DNA of 49,787 nt from Lysobacter sp. (GTDB lineage Bacteria; Pseudomonadota; Gammaproteobacteria; Xanthomonadales; Xanthomonadaceae), in assembly GCA_027306995.1 (NCBI GenBank), contig DAHUXS010000007.1:1-49787 (forward strand). Reading direction: 5' to 3'. The position numbers and the translations under genes were made by a program. The notes beneath the pieces are model-generated. The model saw nothing but the letters and a program-made list of their open reading frames with translations. It ran no database searches and was not told the DNA's origin. Positions within the stretch are counted from its first letter, which is position 1. Each line of letters starts with the position of its first letter. Below are positions 36,882 through 47,673 of the stretch, piece by piece.

Positions 36882-38801
36882 ATGAACGGCCATACCAAGC
36901 CCGTAGGACACACGCAGAACAGTCATGGCCATCAGGCGCCCGGTGGGTTGCCAGGCCTGGTGTTGGGCGCGATCGGCGTGGTGTTCGGCGACATCGGTAC
37001 CAGCCCGCTGTACACGCTCAAGGAAGCGTTCATTCCGCACTACGGGCTGACGCCCGACCACGACACCGTGCTCGGCGTCCTGTCGCTGGCGTTCTGGGCG
37101 CTGATGATCGTGGTGACGTTGAAATACGTGACCATCATCATGCGTGCCGACAACGAAGGCGAGGGCGGCATCATGGCGTTGATGGCCTTGGCCCAGCGCA
37201 CGCTCGGCAAGACCTCGCGCTCGTTCTACGTGGTCGGCATCCTCGGCATCTTCGGCGCCTCGTTGTTCTTCGGCGACGGCGTGATCACACCGGCCATCAC
37301 CACGCTGTCGGCGGTCGAAGGTCTCGAGGTCGCGGCGCCGGCACTGCACAGCTTCATCCTGCCGTTGACCATCGTCATCCTGATCGGCCTGTTCGTCAGC
37401 CAGCGCTTCGGTTCGGCCAAGGTCGGGCGCGTGTTCGGGCCGGTGATGGTGGTGTGGTTCCTGGCGCTGGCGGCGATCGGCGTGCACAACATCGTGGATG
37501 CGCCGGAAGTGATCCATGCGCTGAATCCGTGGTGGGGCGCGCGTTTCTTCGTCGAGCACGGCTGGCACGGCATCTTCATCCTTGGCGCGGTGGTGCTGGC
37601 CGTCACCGGCGGCGAGGCGTTGTATGCCGACATGGGCCATTTCGGCGCCAAGCCGATCCGCGCCGCTTGGTATTTCTTCGTGCTGCCCTGCCTGGTGATG
37701 AACTACCTCGGCCAGGGCGCGCTGTTGCTGGAAAACCCGGACGCCAAGGGGAATCCGTTCTTCCAGGCGATACCCGATTGGGCACAGATGCCGATGGTGG
37801 TGCTGGCGACGATGGCGGCGATCATCGCCTCGCAGGCGGTCATCACCGGCGCGTTCTCGGTCGCGCGTTCGGCGATGCAGCTCGGCTACATCCCGCGCAT
37901 GTTCGTGCGCCACACCTCGCGCGACACCATCGGCCAGATCTACGTGCCCGGCATCAACTGGTTCCTGATGGTCGCGGTGATCGCGCTGGTGATGACGTTC
38001 CGCACGTCCACAGCATTGGCCACCGCGTATGGCGTCTCGGTGTCCGGCACGATGCTGATCGACACCTTGCTGCTGGCGCTGGTTGCCAACCGCCTGTGGC
38101 CGAAACAACGCAAGTGGGTGTTGCCGTTGTGCGTGGTGTTCTTCGTGGTCGATCTTTCCTTCCTGGTCGCCAACGCGGTGAAGTTCTTCGACGGCGCGTG
38201 GTTCCCGCTGCTGCTGGCGGCGATCATCTTCACCTTGATGCGCACCTGGCGCCGTGGTCGCGAATTGCTGCGCGCGGAAGTGCAGAAGGAAGGCATCAAG
38301 CTCGACAGCTTCCTGCCGGGATTGATGCTGGCGCCGCCGGTGCGGGTGCCGGGCACGGCGATCTTCCTGTCGGCCGAACCGACGATGGTGCCGCACGCGC
38401 TGTTGCACAACCTCAAGCACAACAAGGTGCTGCACGAACGCAACATCTTCCTGACCGTGAAGACGTTGACGGTGCCCCATGCCCATCGCGACCAGCGCCT
38501 GAAGGTCAGTTCGATCGGCGACGAGTTCTACCGCATCGAGGTCTCGTTCGGCTTCATCGAAACGCCGGACGTGCCGCGCGCGCTGATGCAACTGGCCGAC
38601 TGCAGCCAGATGTGCCTGGACCCGATGGACACCACCTATTTCGCCAGCCACGAAACCATCGTCGCCAGCGCCCGTCGCGGCATGCCGATCTGGCGTGACA
38701 AGCTGTTCGCGCTGATGCATCGCAACGCGGTGTCGGCGACCTCGTTCTTCCATATTCCCGGCAACCGCTTGGTCGAACTCGGCGCGCCGGTCCAGATCTG
38801 A
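36882..38801 (+). CDS. kup: Low-affinity potassium transporter Kup, first copy
   Basis: An inner-membrane K+/H+ symporter of the KUP/HAK family. The 639-residue protein starts with a His-rich cytoplasmic tail (HTQNSHGHQ), then the signature [17 protein letters not shown], about twelve transmembrane segments (including [15 protein letters not shown]-type core sequence near 37600) and a C-terminal cytoplasmic domain of about 180 residues ending in [11 protein letters not shown]. It lies between ruvA and the second kup copy, 14 bases apart, and reads like a tandem duplicate of it. Confidence 0.95.
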   Translation: MNGHTKPVGHTQNSHGHQAPGGLPGLVLGAIGVVFGDIGTSPLYTLKEAFIPHYGLTPDHDTVLGVLSLAFWALMIVVTLKYVTIIMRADNEGEGGIMALMALAQRTLGKTSRSFYVVGILGIFGASLFFGDGVITPAITTLSAVEGLEVAAPALHSFILPLTIVILIGLFVSQRFGSAKVGRVFGPVMVVWFLALAAIGVHNIVDAPEVIHALNPWWGARFFVEHGWHGIFILGAVVLAVTGGEALYADMGHFGAKPIRAAWYFFVLPCLVMNYLGQGALLLENPDAKGNPFFQAIPDWAQMPMVVLATMAAIIASQAVITGAFSVARSAMQLGYIPRMFVRHTSRDTIGQIYVPGINWFLMVAVIALVMTFRTSTALATAYGVSVSGTMLIDTLLLALVANRLWPKQRKWVLPLCVVFFVVDLSFLVANAVKFFDGAWFPLLLAAIIFTLMRTWRRGRELLRAEVQKEGIKLDSFLPGLMLAPPVRVPGTAIFLSAEPTMVPHALLHNLKHNKVLHERNIFLTVKTLTVPHAHRDQRLKVSSIGDEFYRIEVSFGFIETPDVPRALMQLADCSQMCLDPMDTTYFASHETIVASARRGMPIWRDKLFALMHRNAVSATSFFHIPGNRLVELGAPVQI

Positions 38802-38815
38802 CCTGACACGATCCC

Positions 38816-40732
38816 ATGAACGCATCCGCAGACGAACACTCCGGTTCGCAACACACGCAAGGCCACGCAGGTCCGCTGGCCGCCTTGGCGGTGAGCGCGC
38901 TTGGTGTGGTCTTCGGGGACATCGGCACCAGCCCGCTCTACACGGTCCAGGAAGCCTTCACCCCGCATTACCAGCTGGCGGTGAACCACGACACCGTGCT
39001 CGGCCTGCTCTCGCTGATCATCTGGACGATCGTGTTCGTGGTGACGGTGAAATACGTCGCCATCATCATGCGCGCCGACAACGAAGGCGAGGGCGGCATC
39101 ATGGCGTTGATGGCGTTGGCGCAGGGTGCGCTCGGCAAGAAGATGCCGAAACTGATGTATCGCATGGGCATCCTCGGCATCTTCGGTGCGTCGTTGTTCT
39201 TTGGCGATGGCGTGATCACTCCGGCGATGACCACGCTGTCGGCGGTCGAGGGTCTCAACGTGGCGACGCCGGCGTTCAGCCACTTCGTGTTGCCGATTTC
39301 GCTGGTGATCCTCGTCATCCTGTTCGTCGGGCAGCGTTTCGGCACCGCACGCGTCGGTCGCGTATTCGGCCCGGTGATGCTGGTGTGGTTCATCGCTGTC
39401 GCGCTTCTCGGCATCTGGAACATTCGCCTGGCGCCGGAAGTGCTGAAGTCGCTCAATCCGTGGTGGGGCGTGAAGTTCTTCCTCGACCACGGCATCGCCG
39501 GCCTCACCATCCTCGGCGCGGTCGTGCTGGCCGTGACCGGCGGCGAAGCGCTCTATGCCGACATGGGCCATTTTGGCGCCAGGCCCATTCGCATCGCCTG
39601 GTATTTCGTTGTGCAGCCGTGCCTGATCCTCAATTACATGGGGCAGGGCGCGCACGTGCTGGTGCACCCGGAATCGATCGGCAATCCCTTCTACGAATCG
39701 GTGCCGAAAGCGTTGCTGATCCCGATGCTGGTATTGGCGACGATGGCGGCGATCATCGCTTCGCAGGCGGTGATCACCGGAGCGTTCTCGATGGCGCGAT
39801 CAGCAATGCAGCTCGGTTACATCCCGCGCATGCAGATCCGCCACACCTCGAAGGACACCATCGGCCAGATCTACGTCCCGGCGATCAACTGGACACTGTT
39901 GCTGCTGGTGATCGGGGTGGTGATCGGCTTCGGCAGCGCGACGCGACTGGCAACGGCCTACGGCGTGTCGGTGACCGGCACCATGTTGATGACCAGCATC
40001 CTGATGATCGTTTACCTCAGCAACACGCGGAAGATGCCGCCCTTGCTGTTCTGGCCGGCGGCGGCGATCTTCGTGCTGGTGGACGTCGCCTTCCTCGGCT
40101 CCAACCTCGCCAAGTTCATGGACGGTGCGTGGTTCCCGCTGCTGCTCGGCCTCGTCATCTTCACGATGATGCGCACCTGGCGTCGTGGCCGCGACCTGCT
40201 GCGCGAGGAAATGCAGAAGGACGGCATCCAGCTCGACACCTTCCTGCCCGGATTGATGCTGGCGCCGCCGGTGCGGGTGGCGGGTACGGCGATCTTCCTG
40301 ACCGCCGACAAGACGATGGTGCCGCACGCCTTTCTGCACAACCTGAAGCACAACCGCGTGTTGCACGCGCGCAACGTCTTCCTGACGGTGGCGACGCTGA
40401 CGGTGCCGATGGCGCCGCGCGGGCAGCGGCTGTCGGTGCAGGCGATCGGCGACGACTTCTATCGGGTGATCGTCCGTTTCGGTTTCATGGAGACGCCGGA
40501 TGTGCCGCGGGCATTGATGGAGCTGTCGGATTGCAGTCAGATGTGCCTGGATCCGATGGAAACCACCTATTTCGCCAGCCGCGAACGCATCATCGCCAGC
40601 CGCCACCACGGCATGCCGATCTGGCGCGACAAGTTGTTCGCCTTCATGATGCGGAATGCTGCTCCGGCCAGCGATTTCTTCAATATCCCCAGCAATCGCC
40701 TGGTGGAGCTGGGCACGCAGGTGCAGATCTGA
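38816..40732 (+). CDS. kup: Low-affinity potassium transporter Kup, second copy
   Basis: A 638-residue paralogue of the preceding gene with the same layout: N-terminal tail, [17 protein letters not shown], about twelve membrane segments, and a C-terminal domain ending [11 protein letters not shown]. The two proteins align end to end with long identical stretches (for example [15 protein letters not shown] and [16 protein letters not shown]). Differences concentrate in the N-terminal tail, some external loops and the segment after the fourth core helix. Two copies may allow different affinity or regulation. It ends 46 bases before ruvB. Confidence 0.95.
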   Translation: MNASADEHSGSQHTQGHAGPLAALAVSALGVVFGDIGTSPLYTVQEAFTPHYQLAVNHDTVLGLLSLIIWTIVFVVTVKYVAIIMRADNEGEGGIMALMALAQGALGKKMPKLMYRMGILGIFGASLFFGDGVITPAMTTLSAVEGLNVATPAFSHFVLPISLVILVILFVGQRFGTARVGRVFGPVMLVWFIAVALLGIWNIRLAPEVLKSLNPWWGVKFFLDHGIAGLTILGAVVLAVTGGEALYADMGHFGARPIRIAWYFVVQPCLILNYMGQGAHVLVHPESIGNPFYESVPKALLIPMLVLATMAAIIASQAVITGAFSMARSAMQLGYIPRMQIRHTSKDTIGQIYVPAINWTLLLLVIGVVIGFGSATRLATAYGVSVTGTMLMTSILMIVYLSNTRKMPPLLFWPAAAIFVLVDVAFLGSNLAKFMDGAWFPLLLGLVIFTMMRTWRRGRDLLREEMQKDGIQLDTFLPGLMLAPPVRVAGTAIFLTADKTMVPHAFLHNLKHNRVLHARNVFLTVATLTVPMAPRGQRLSVQAIGDDFYRVIVRFGFMETPDVPRALMELSDCSQMCLDPMETTYFASRERIIASRHHGMPIWRDKLFAFMMRNAAPASDFFNIPSNRLVELGTQVQI

Positions 40733-40766
40733 GTCGCAAGCTCCCGAGAACGGCGGCGCTTTCCTT

Positions 40767-40772
40767 CATAAT
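40767..40772 (+). promoter_or_regulatory. -10-like box CATAAT six bases before the ruvB start codon
   Basis: CATAAT is followed by exactly 6 bases and ATG, the same spacing as before the ABC-F and queE genes, suggesting a separate, leaderless ruvB transcript in addition to readthrough from kup. Confidence 0.45.
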
Positions 40773-40778
40773 CGGGGC

Positions 40779-41813
40779 ATGACCGAAGACCGCATCATTG
40801 CCGCCGGCGCCAACCGCGAAGACGAGGCCAGCGAAGCCAGCATCCGCCCGCGCCGCCTGGCCGATTACCTGGGCCAGCAGCAGGTGCGCGAGCAGATGCA
40901 GATCTACATCGACGCTGCCCGCGGTCGCGGCGAGGCGCTCGACCACGTGCTGATCTTCGGGCCGCCGGGGCTCGGCAAGACCACGTTGTCCCACGTCATC
41001 GCCAACGAACTTGGCGTCAGCCTGCGCGTCACCAGCGGCCCGGTGATCGAGCGTGCCGGCGACCTTGCCGCGCTGCTGACCAACCTGCAGCCGCATGACG
41101 TGCTGTTCATCGACGAGATCCATCGCCTATCTCCCGTGGTGGAGGAAGTGCTGTATCCGGCGATGGAGGATTTCCAGATCGACATCATGATCGGCGAGGG
41201 GCCGGCCGCGCGTTCGATCAAGCTCGACCTGCCGCCGTTCACCCTGGTCGGCGCGACCACGCGCGCGGGTCTGTTGACCGCGCCGCTGCGTGACCGCTTC
41301 GGCATCGTCCAGCGCCTTGAGTTCTACAGCACCGCCGAACTCACGCAGATCGTCGTGCGTTCGGCGCAGATCCTCGGCATCCATTGCGAGGGCGAGGGCG
41401 CTGCCGAGATCGCCCGTCGTTCGCGCGGAACGCCGCGCATCGCCAATCGCCTGTTGCGGCGCGTACGCGATTACGCGCAGGTGCGCGCGGATGGCCGCAT
41501 CGACCACGAGACTGCACGCGCGGCGATGCAGATGCTCAAGGTCGATCCCGAAGGCTTCGACGAGCTCGATCGTCGCCTGCTCAACCTCATCATCGAGAAT
41601 TTCGACGGCGGTCCGGTGGGCGTCGAATCGCTGGCCGCGGCGCTCAGTGAGGAGCGCGGAACGCTCGAGGACGTGATCGAGCCCTATCTGATCCAGCAGG
41701 GCTTCCTGGTGCGCACGGCGCGCGGACGCATGGCCACCCACAAGGCCTATCGCCACCTCGGGCTGAAGCCGCGTGGCGGCGCCGAAGTCGGGGAATCGGG
41801 GAACCTGATTTGA
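40779..41813 (+). CDS. ruvB: Holliday-junction helicase RuvB
   Basis: The hexameric AAA+ motor that drives branch migration with RuvA. The 344-residue protein has Walker A GPPGLGKT (61-68), Walker B DEIH (112-115), sensor 1 GATTRAG, the arginine-finger region APLRDRFGI, and a winged-helix C-terminus ([17 protein letters not shown]). Its stop overlaps the TTG start of ybgC (TTGA). Its separation from ruvA by two kup genes suggests the extra promoter noted upstream. Confidence 0.97.
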   Translation: MTEDRIIAAGANREDEASEASIRPRRLADYLGQQQVREQMQIYIDAARGRGEALDHVLIFGPPGLGKTTLSHVIANELGVSLRVTSGPVIERAGDLAALLTNLQPHDVLFIDEIHRLSPVVEEVLYPAMEDFQIDIMIGEGPAARSIKLDLPPFTLVGATTRAGLLTAPLRDRFGIVQRLEFYSTAELTQIVVRSAQILGIHCEGEGAAEIARRSRGTPRIANRLLRRVRDYAQVRADGRIDHETARAAMQMLKVDPEGFDELDRRLLNLIIENFDGGPVGVESLAAALSEERGTLEDVIEPYLIQQGFLVRTARGRMATHKAYRHLGLKPRGGAEVGESGNLI

Positions 41814-42256
41814 ACGCAGGCCCAACCGCCGGTGCCGCAGGGCTTGTCTTCGAGTGGCCGGTGCGGGTGTACTGGGAAGATACCGATGCCGGTGGCGTCG
41901 TGTACCACGCGCAGTACCTGGCCTTCATGGAACGCGCGCGCAGCGAATGGATGCGCGCCATCGGTCACGGCCAGGAACTGTTGCGCGAACGCGACGGTCT
42001 GGTCTTCGTGGTGCGGGCGATGCAGGTCGATTTCCGTGCACCCGCGCGCCTCGACGATGCCTTGTCGGTGAGCGTGGAGTTGCGCGAATGCCGGCGGGCG
42101 TCGCTGGTGCTGAAGCAGGAGATCCGCCGCGATGGAGCGTTGCTGGTCGATGGCGAGGTCCGCATCGCCGCGCTGCTGGCGCACACCTTCCGGCCATGTC
42201 CATTGCCGCCGGCCTTGTACGAACAATTGAAGTTGCACGAACGCACAGGTGATTGA
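41810..42256 (+). CDS. ybgC: Acyl-CoA thioesterase YbgC of the Tol-Pal locus
   Basis: A hotdog-fold thioesterase that opens the tol-pal operon in many proteobacteria. The 148-residue protein has the family motif [17 protein letters not shown] with the catalytic Asp (D24). The start is a TTG at 41810 overlapping the ruvB stop, with GGGGA about 8 bases upstream; there is no ATG that keeps the first strand. It overlaps tolQ by one base (TGATG). Confidence 0.93.
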   Translation: MNAGPTAGAAGLVFEWPVRVYWEDTDAGGVVYHAQYLAFMERARSEWMRAIGHGQELLRERDGLVFVVRAMQVDFRAPARLDDALSVSVELRECRRASLVLKQEIRRDGALLVDGEVRIAALLAHTFRPCPLPPALYEQLKLHERTGD

Positions 42257-42975
42257 TGCTTTCCACTATGCTTGACGCACCCGCCGCGCTGCCGGCTGGC
42301 GATATCAATCCTTTGCAACTGGTCCTGCACGCATCGCTGCCGGTGCAACTGGTGATGGCGATCCTGCTGGTGGTATCGGTGATGTCATGGGCGATCATCT
42401 TTCGTAAGCGCGCGCAGCTGGCCGCAGCAGAGCGCGAGGCCGCCGATTTCGAGGAACGCTTCTGGTCGGGCGCGCAGCTCGGCGACCTGCATGCGCGTGC
42501 AGGCAAGAACGAGGGCATCGACGGCTTGGAGGCGATTTTCGATGCCGGCATGCGCGAGTACCATCGCGTCACCCAGATGCGCGGTGCCGACAGCCGCCTG
42601 CAGCTGGAAGGCGCGCAACGCGCGATGCGTGCCGCCACCGCGCGTGAACTCGACAATCTCGAACACAACCTCGAATTCCTCGCCAACACCGGTTCGATCA
42701 GTCCGTACATCGGCCTGTTCGGCACGGTGTGGGGCATCATGATTTCGTTCCAGGGCCTCGCCAGCCTCAAGCAGGCCACGATCGCCACCGTCGCGCCGGG
42801 CATCTCCGAGGCGTTGATCGCCACCGCGATGGGCTTGTTCGCCGCGATCCCGGCGGTGTGGGCCTACAACCGCCTCGCCACCCGCGTCGACCGCCTGGCC
42901 TCGCGCTACGACGCGTTCTCGGAAGAGTTCTCGTCGATCCTTCAACGTTGGTCGCCGCTGCCCGACGCGCGCTGA
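42256..42975 (+). CDS. tolQ: Tol-Pal system proton-channel subunit TolQ
   Basis: An inner-membrane motor protein that, with TolR, uses the proton gradient to energise TolA. The 239-residue protein has three membrane segments (VQLVMAILLVVSVMSWAIIF near the N-terminus; SPYIGLFGTVWGIMISFQGL; and ATAMGLFAAIPAVWAYN) and the ExbB/TolQ core sequence between the last two (GISEALIATAMG). The ATG at 42256 overlaps the ybgC stop by one base. It is followed after one base by tolR. Confidence 0.96.
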   Translation: MLSTMLDAPAALPAGDINPLQLVLHASLPVQLVMAILLVVSVMSWAIIFRKRAQLAAAEREAADFEERFWSGAQLGDLHARAGKNEGIDGLEAIFDAGMREYHRVTQMRGADSRLQLEGAQRAMRAATARELDNLEHNLEFLANTGSISPYIGLFGTVWGIMISFQGLASLKQATIATVAPGISEALIATAMGLFAAIPAVWAYNRLATRVDRLASRYDAFSEEFSSILQRWSPLPDAR

Positions 42976-42976
42976 C

Positions 42977-43416
<440 letters not shown>

Positions 43417-43420
<4 letters not shown>

Positions 43421-44322
43421 AGGAGCAGCGCGCCGCTGCTGCGCGCGGGACCGGATACGCGATCCTGCTGCACGTGGTCCTGATCGGACTGCTGTTGTTC
43501 GGTCTCCATCACGTCACCCAACAGGGGGGCGATGCCGGCGGTGATGGCGCATTGCAGGCGGATGTCGCTTCGGTGAACGATCTCTCGGCGAAAACGCGCC
43601 GCGCCTTGCTTGGAGAACCCAAGGAAGCGGTGCAGCCGTTGCCGCAGCCGGTCGAAGCTCCGCAGGAATTGCCCAAGCCGGTCGAAACGCCGGTTGAAAA
43701 ACCCGTCGAACCGACACCGCAGCCGGTCGTGAAGCAGGCGCCGGCGGAAAAGCCCGCGCCCGAGCGTCCGCAACCACCGGTCAAGACGCCGCCACCGAAG
43801 CCCCAACCGACACCAGTCGACATGAGCAAGAAAGTCCCGACGCCCGAACCGGCGCCGGCGAAGAAGACCACGGATTCCGATCTCGCGGCGAGGGCCGCCG
43901 CGGAAGCCGCGCGCCTGGCGAAGGCGACCAATCTCGCCAAGCAGCGCGCCGAGCAGATGGCGGATGCGAGGTCGCCGACCGGCGGCAACGATCAGTCTTC
44001 GTCATCGGCGCGGCCGGGCAGTGGCGCGGGCAAGAGCCGCAACAGCGGCCAGCAGAAATGGCTGGATGCGGTCGGTCGGGCGATCGAGGCGAAATGGCTG
44101 CGCCCTGACGATATTCCGCCTGGGCAGGCCTGCCCGATCCATATCCGCATCATTCCCGGCGGCGAAGTGATTGCGGCTACCGTTCAGCCGGGTTGCCCCT
44201 ATTCCGACGAAGCGAAACGCAGCGTCGAAAAGGCCGTCCGTGACGCCAGCCCGTTGCCGTTCAAGGGTTACGAGGACGTCTACTCCCGTGATTTCACTGC
44301 GAATTTCAAACCATCGCGATGA
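43417..44322 (+). CDS. tolA: Tol-Pal system protein TolA
   Basis: The force-transmitting arm linking the inner-membrane motor to TolB/Pal at the outer membrane. The 301-residue protein has one N-terminal membrane helix (GYAILLHVVLIGLLLFGL), a Pro/Lys/Glu-rich stretch of about 100 residues (QPVEAPQELPKPVETPVEKP), a short Ala-rich helical region and a C-terminal domain III (WLDAVGRAIEAKWLRPDD; FKGYEDVYSRDFTANF) with a Cys pair (QACPIH..QPGCPY). Domain II is much shorter than in E. coli. The GTG start at 43417 overlaps the tolR stop (GTGA). Confidence 0.93.
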
Positions 44323-44414
44323 TCGGCGCTCGACCCGCGGTGAACCGGCATTCAGCTAAATGACGCCCCCGCGTTTACCCTAGTCGGACGCATCCCAACG
44401 TAGAACTCCCCCTG

Positions 44415-45692
44415 ATGCGATTCTTCTTCGCAATCTGTGTCCTCACCTTGTCCGGCGCGGCGTTCGCGCAGTCCAGCCCGCAGGTCGACGTGATCGGCGG
44501 GCGCGATGCCGCCCAACCGATCGCAGTGGTGCCGTTCGCGGGCAGCGCGCCCGGCGAGAGCGATATCGCTGCGGTGATCCGCGCCGACCTCCAGCGTTCC
44601 GGCCAGTTCAAGGCGATGCCGGAATCGGCCATGCCCGAGAAACCGAGCACCGCCGCCGAGCTGCACCTGCCGGTGTGGCAGGCCGCGGGGCAGGGCCTGG
44701 TGTTGATCGGTCGCGTCAGCAACGGTGCATCGATGCGCGTCGAATACGAGTTGTACGACGTGGTGCACAAGCAGCGCCTGCTCGGTTTTGCCAAGAGCGG
44801 CCCGGCCAGTGCGGCACGCGACATCGCCCACCAGATCGCCGACGACATCTACCAGAAAGTCCTGAACGTGCGTGGGGCGTTCTGGACGCGCATGGCCTAC
44901 GTGCGCGTTTCCGGCCTCGGCAAGCGCGCGACCTACAGCCTGGTGGTCGCCGACGCCGATGGCCACAACGCCCGCGTGCTGGAAACCGCCAACGCGCCGA
45001 TCATGTCGCCGACGTGGAGTCCGGATGGCAGGCGGATCGCCTACGTCAGTTTCGCCAACGGCAATTCCACGGTGAAGGTGCGCAACCTCTCCGGCGGCGA
45101 CGTCACCGTCACCTCGTTCGCCGGACTCAACGCCAGTCCATCGTTCTCGCCGGATGGCGCGCGCCTCGCGGTGACGCTGTCGCGAGACGGCAATCCCGAG
45201 ATCTACACATTGCCGGCCAGCGGCGGTGCGCCGACGCGCGTCACCCACCAGCTCGGCATCGATACCAGCGCGGCGTGGACGCCGTCGGGCATCTACTTCA
45301 CCTCGGATCGCGGCGGTCGTCCGCAGATCTACAAGACCTCCGCTTCCGGCGGCGGCGCCAGTCGCGTCACCTTCCAGGGCGATTACAACGCCGATGCCGC
45401 GTTCTCGCTCGACGGCAAGGTGATGGCAGTGACGCAGGGCAACGGCGGCAACTATCGCATCGCGGTGTTCGACACCCGCAGCGGCCCAGGCCAGTGGACC
45501 ACGGTGTCGCCGGGATCGCTGGACGAATCGCCGAGTGTGGCGCCGAACGGCAGCATGGTGATGTACGACGCGCACGAGGGCAGCCGCAGCGTGATCCATG
45601 TCGTGTCGGCCGATGGCCGCGTGCGCGAACGCATCGATACCGGCGGCAACGCCCAGGATCCGGCGTGGTCGCCGTATCGCAGCAATCCCTGA
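44415..45692 (+). CDS. tolB: Tol-Pal system beta-propeller protein TolB
   Basis: A periplasmic protein that binds Pal and is displaced by TolA. The 425-residue precursor has a signal peptide (MRFFFAICVLTLSGAAFAQ), an N-terminal alpha/beta domain and a six-bladed propeller whose blades end in the SPDGxRxAxxS repeat, for example MSPTWSPDGRRIAYVSF and PSFSPDGARLAVTLSRDGN. It follows tolA after a 92-base gap that has no strong promoter or terminator. The ribosome-binding site is not obvious. Confidence 0.95.
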   Translation: MRFFFAICVLTLSGAAFAQSSPQVDVIGGRDAAQPIAVVPFAGSAPGESDIAAVIRADLQRSGQFKAMPESAMPEKPSTAAELHLPVWQAAGQGLVLIGRVSNGASMRVEYELYDVVHKQRLLGFAKSGPASAARDIAHQIADDIYQKVLNVRGAFWTRMAYVRVSGLGKRATYSLVVADADGHNARVLETANAPIMSPTWSPDGRRIAYVSFANGNSTVKVRNLSGGDVTVTSFAGLNASPSFSPDGARLAVTLSRDGNPEIYTLPASGGAPTRVTHQLGIDTSAAWTPSGIYFTSDRGGRPQIYKTSASGGGASRVTFQGDYNADAAFSLDGKVMAVTQGNGGNYRIAVFDTRSGPGQWTTVSPGSLDESPSVAPNGSMVMYDAHEGSRSVIHVVSADGRVRERIDTGGNAQDPAWSPYRSNP

Positions 45693-45730
45693 TTCCAGCT
45701 TTGAAACCGCAGTCTCCGAAGGAGTCGACA

Positions 45731-46267
45731 ATGAACAACTTGCGTGCCGCCGTGATCGCCCTTGCCTGCATTGGCATGGTCGCCTGTTCCACCAAGACCA
45801 AGGACACGCCGCCTCCGCCGGTGGTGGATTCCGGCGCCCAGAACAACGCCGGCAACAAGAACGACACCGGTGTTTCCACCGCGCCGATCGCTGGCGCCTA
45901 TGGTCCTGGCGATCTCGACAAGGACGCCTGCCTGAAGAATCGCTCGGTCTACTTCGACTACGACTCCGACACCACCAAGCCGGAATTCCAGGCATCGATC
46001 GGCTGCCACGCCAAGTACCTGCGCGATCGCCCGTCGGCGCGCATCACGCTTGAAGGCAACACCGACGAACGCGGCAGCCGCGAATACAACCTCGCGCTGG
46101 GCGAGCGTCGTGCCCGCAGCGTGTCCTCGGCGATGCAGGCGATGGGTGCCAGCGGCAGCCAGCTCAACGTGGTGAGCTATGGCGAGGAACGCCCGGAATG
46201 CCGCGAGTCCGACGAGGCGTGCTGGCAGAAGAATCGCCGCGTGGACATCAACTACACCACGCCTTGA
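45731..46267 (+). CDS. pal: Peptidoglycan-associated lipoprotein Pal
   Basis: An outer-membrane lipoprotein that binds peptidoglycan through its OmpA-like domain and completes the Tol-Pal bridge. The 178-residue precursor has the lipobox MVAC (Cys19), a short linker, and the OmpA domain with SVYFDYDSDTTKPEF and the binding segment GNTDERGSREYNLALGERRA. AAGGAG lies 6 bases upstream of the ATG. Two Cys pairs in the domain (about 67/92 and near the C-terminus) are an extra feature compared with E. coli Pal. Confidence 0.96.
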   Translation: MNNLRAAVIALACIGMVACSTKTKDTPPPPVVDSGAQNNAGNKNDTGVSTAPIAGAYGPGDLDKDACLKNRSVYFDYDSDTTKPEFQASIGCHAKYLRDRPSARITLEGNTDERGSREYNLALGERRARSVSSAMQAMGASGSQLNVVSYGEERPECRESDEACWQKNRRVDINYTTP

Positions 46268-46275
46268 GTTGGACC

Positions 46276-46974
46276 ATGCGCATTCTTCTTCCTGCACTGA
46301 TGATTGCGTTGATGCTGCCCGCCCTGCCTGCCATGGCGCAGCGGGCCAGCCTTGCCGAGCGCGTCGATGCGCTGGAAGCGCATGCCGCCGACAACAGCGA
46401 CAAGCTGGAAACGCTGAACCAGATCAACGCGCTCAAGGAAGAAGTCCGCAACCTGCGCGGCCAGGTGGAAGAGCTGCAACAGCAGCTCAACCAGCAGAAG
46501 GAATCGGCGCGGAACCAGTATCTCGATGTCGATGGCCGCCTGAATCGCCTCGAGGGTGGCGGCAAGCCCGCTGATGGCAATGGCCAGGGTGCGGCGCCTG
46601 CTGCGGGACAACCGGTGCAGCCTGAAGCCAATGCGCCAGCGGAAGCGCCGCCGGCGGCATCGAACGGCAATGACCGCGCCGATTACGATGCCGCGTTCAA
46701 GGCCTTGAAGGCGGGCGATTACGTCAAGTCGTCGCGCGGCTTCAAGGCCTTCATCGATCGCTGGCCCAAGAGCGCGCTGATCCCCAATGCGCGCTACTGG
46801 CTGGGCGAGAGCTATTACGCCACCGGCAACTATGAGATGGCGGCGGCACAGTTCAAGCAGGTGGTCGATACCTATCCGACCCATCCCAAGGCCTCCGATG
46901 CCGCGTTGAAGCTGCGCATGTCGCAGCAGGCGCTGAAGCAGCCCAAACCGCAGAAGAAGCCTGCCGCAAGGTAA
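46276..46974 (+). CDS. cpoB: Cell-division coordinator CpoB (YbgF)
   Basis: A periplasmic TolA-binding protein that links PBP1B activity to Tol function. The 232-residue precursor has a signal peptide (LMLPALPAMAQ), an N-terminal coiled coil (ALEAHAADNSDKLETLNQIN; NLRGQVEELQQQLNQQKE), an Ala/Pro linker and a C-terminal TPR domain of about 110 residues (YDAAFKALKAGDYVKSSRGF; ARYWLGESYYATGNYEMAAA). It starts 8 bases after pal. Its stop codon is part of the TAAAAT box before queE. Confidence 0.93.
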   Translation: MRILLPALMIALMLPALPAMAQRASLAERVDALEAHAADNSDKLETLNQINALKEEVRNLRGQVEELQQQLNQQKESARNQYLDVDGRLNRLEGGGKPADGNGQGAAPAAGQPVQPEANAPAEAPPAASNGNDRADYDAAFKALKAGDYVKSSRGFKAFIDRWPKSALIPNARYWLGESYYATGNYEMAAAQFKQVVDTYPTHPKASDAALKLRMSQQALKQPKPQKKPAAR

Positions 46975-46977
46975 AAT
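46972..46977 (+). promoter_or_regulatory. -10 box TAAAAT six bases before the queE start codon
   Basis: TAAAAT overlaps the cpoB stop codon and is followed by 6 bases and ATG, predicting a leaderless queE-queC transcript separate from the tol-pal operon. There is no Shine-Dalgarno sequence at this start. Confidence 0.5.
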
Positions 46978-46983
46978 GGCGGC

Positions 46984-47673
46984 ATGAATGCCGTCGCAAC
47001 CCCAGCGGCCGAGACCGCGCCGGAACCAACATCCGAGCGCCTCCGGATCACTGAAATCTTCCTGTCCCTGCAAGGCGAAGCCCGCGATGCCGGCTGGCCG
47101 ACGGTATTCGTGCGCCTGACCGGCTGCCCGCTGCGCTGCCTCTATTGCGACACCGCCTATGCCTTCCACGGCGGCGAATGGATGGACATCGACGACATCG
47201 TCGCGACGGTGACCCGCCATGGCGTGCGCCACGTCTGCGTGACCGGGGGCGAACCGCTGGCGCAGAAGCGCTGCGTGCAGCTGCTGAAGAAGCTGTGCGA
47301 TCTGGGATTGATCGTGTCGCTGGAGACTTCCGGCGCGATCGATATTGGCGATGTGGATACGCGGGTATCGCGCGTGGTCGACATCAAGACGCCGGGTTCC
47401 GGTGAAGTCGAGCGCAATCGCATGGAGAACATCGTCTTGCTGACGCCGCATGACCAGGTCAAGTTCGTGATCTGTTCGTGCGAGGATTTCGACTGGGCGC
47501 GTGATGTCGTTTCCGAACATGCATTGAACCAACGCTGCGACGTGCTGTTCTCGCCCAGTCACGGGCAAGTGGCGCCGCGCGAACTCGCCGACTGGATCGT
47601 CGCCGAACGCTTGCCGGTGCGGTTCCAGATGCAGCTCCACAAGCAGTTGTGGGGCGAGGAGCCGGGCCGATGA
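46984..47673 (+). CDS. queE: 7-carboxy-7-deazaguanine synthase QueE
   Basis: A radical-SAM enzyme that converts 6-carboxytetrahydropterin to 7-carboxy-7-deazaguanine in queuosine biosynthesis. The 229-residue protein has the [4Fe-4S] motif CxxxCxxC at C48, C52 and C55 ([11 protein letters not shown]), the substrate segment [20 protein letters not shown] and the SAM-binding [11 protein letters not shown]. The stop overlaps the start of queC (ATGA), so the next enzyme of the pathway is coupled. A second ATG at 46990 is less likely. Confidence 0.96.
   Translation: MNAVATPAAETAPEPTSERLRITEIFLSLQGEARDAGWPTVFVRLTGCPLRCLYCDTAYAFHGGEWMDIDDIVATVTRHGVRHVCVTGGEPLAQKRCVQLLKKLCDLGLIVSLETSGAIDIGDVDTRVSRVVDIKTPGSGEVERNRMENIVLLTPHDQVKFVICSCEDFDWARDVVSEHALNQRCDVLFSPSHGQVAPRELADWIVAERLPVRFQMQLHKQLWGEEPGR

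Noticed and set aside
36795-38825. A 676-residue minus-strand open frame opposite the first kup gene
   Set aside because: His/Gln/Arg/Asp-rich shadow composition with no domain; similar shadows lie opposite the second kup, aspS and clpB.
44675-46267. A 530-residue open frame spanning most of tolB and all of pal
   Set aside because: The first 352 codons are out of frame with tolB and meaningless; the pal part starts at 45731 with its own ribosome-binding site and lipobox, so this is not a fusion.
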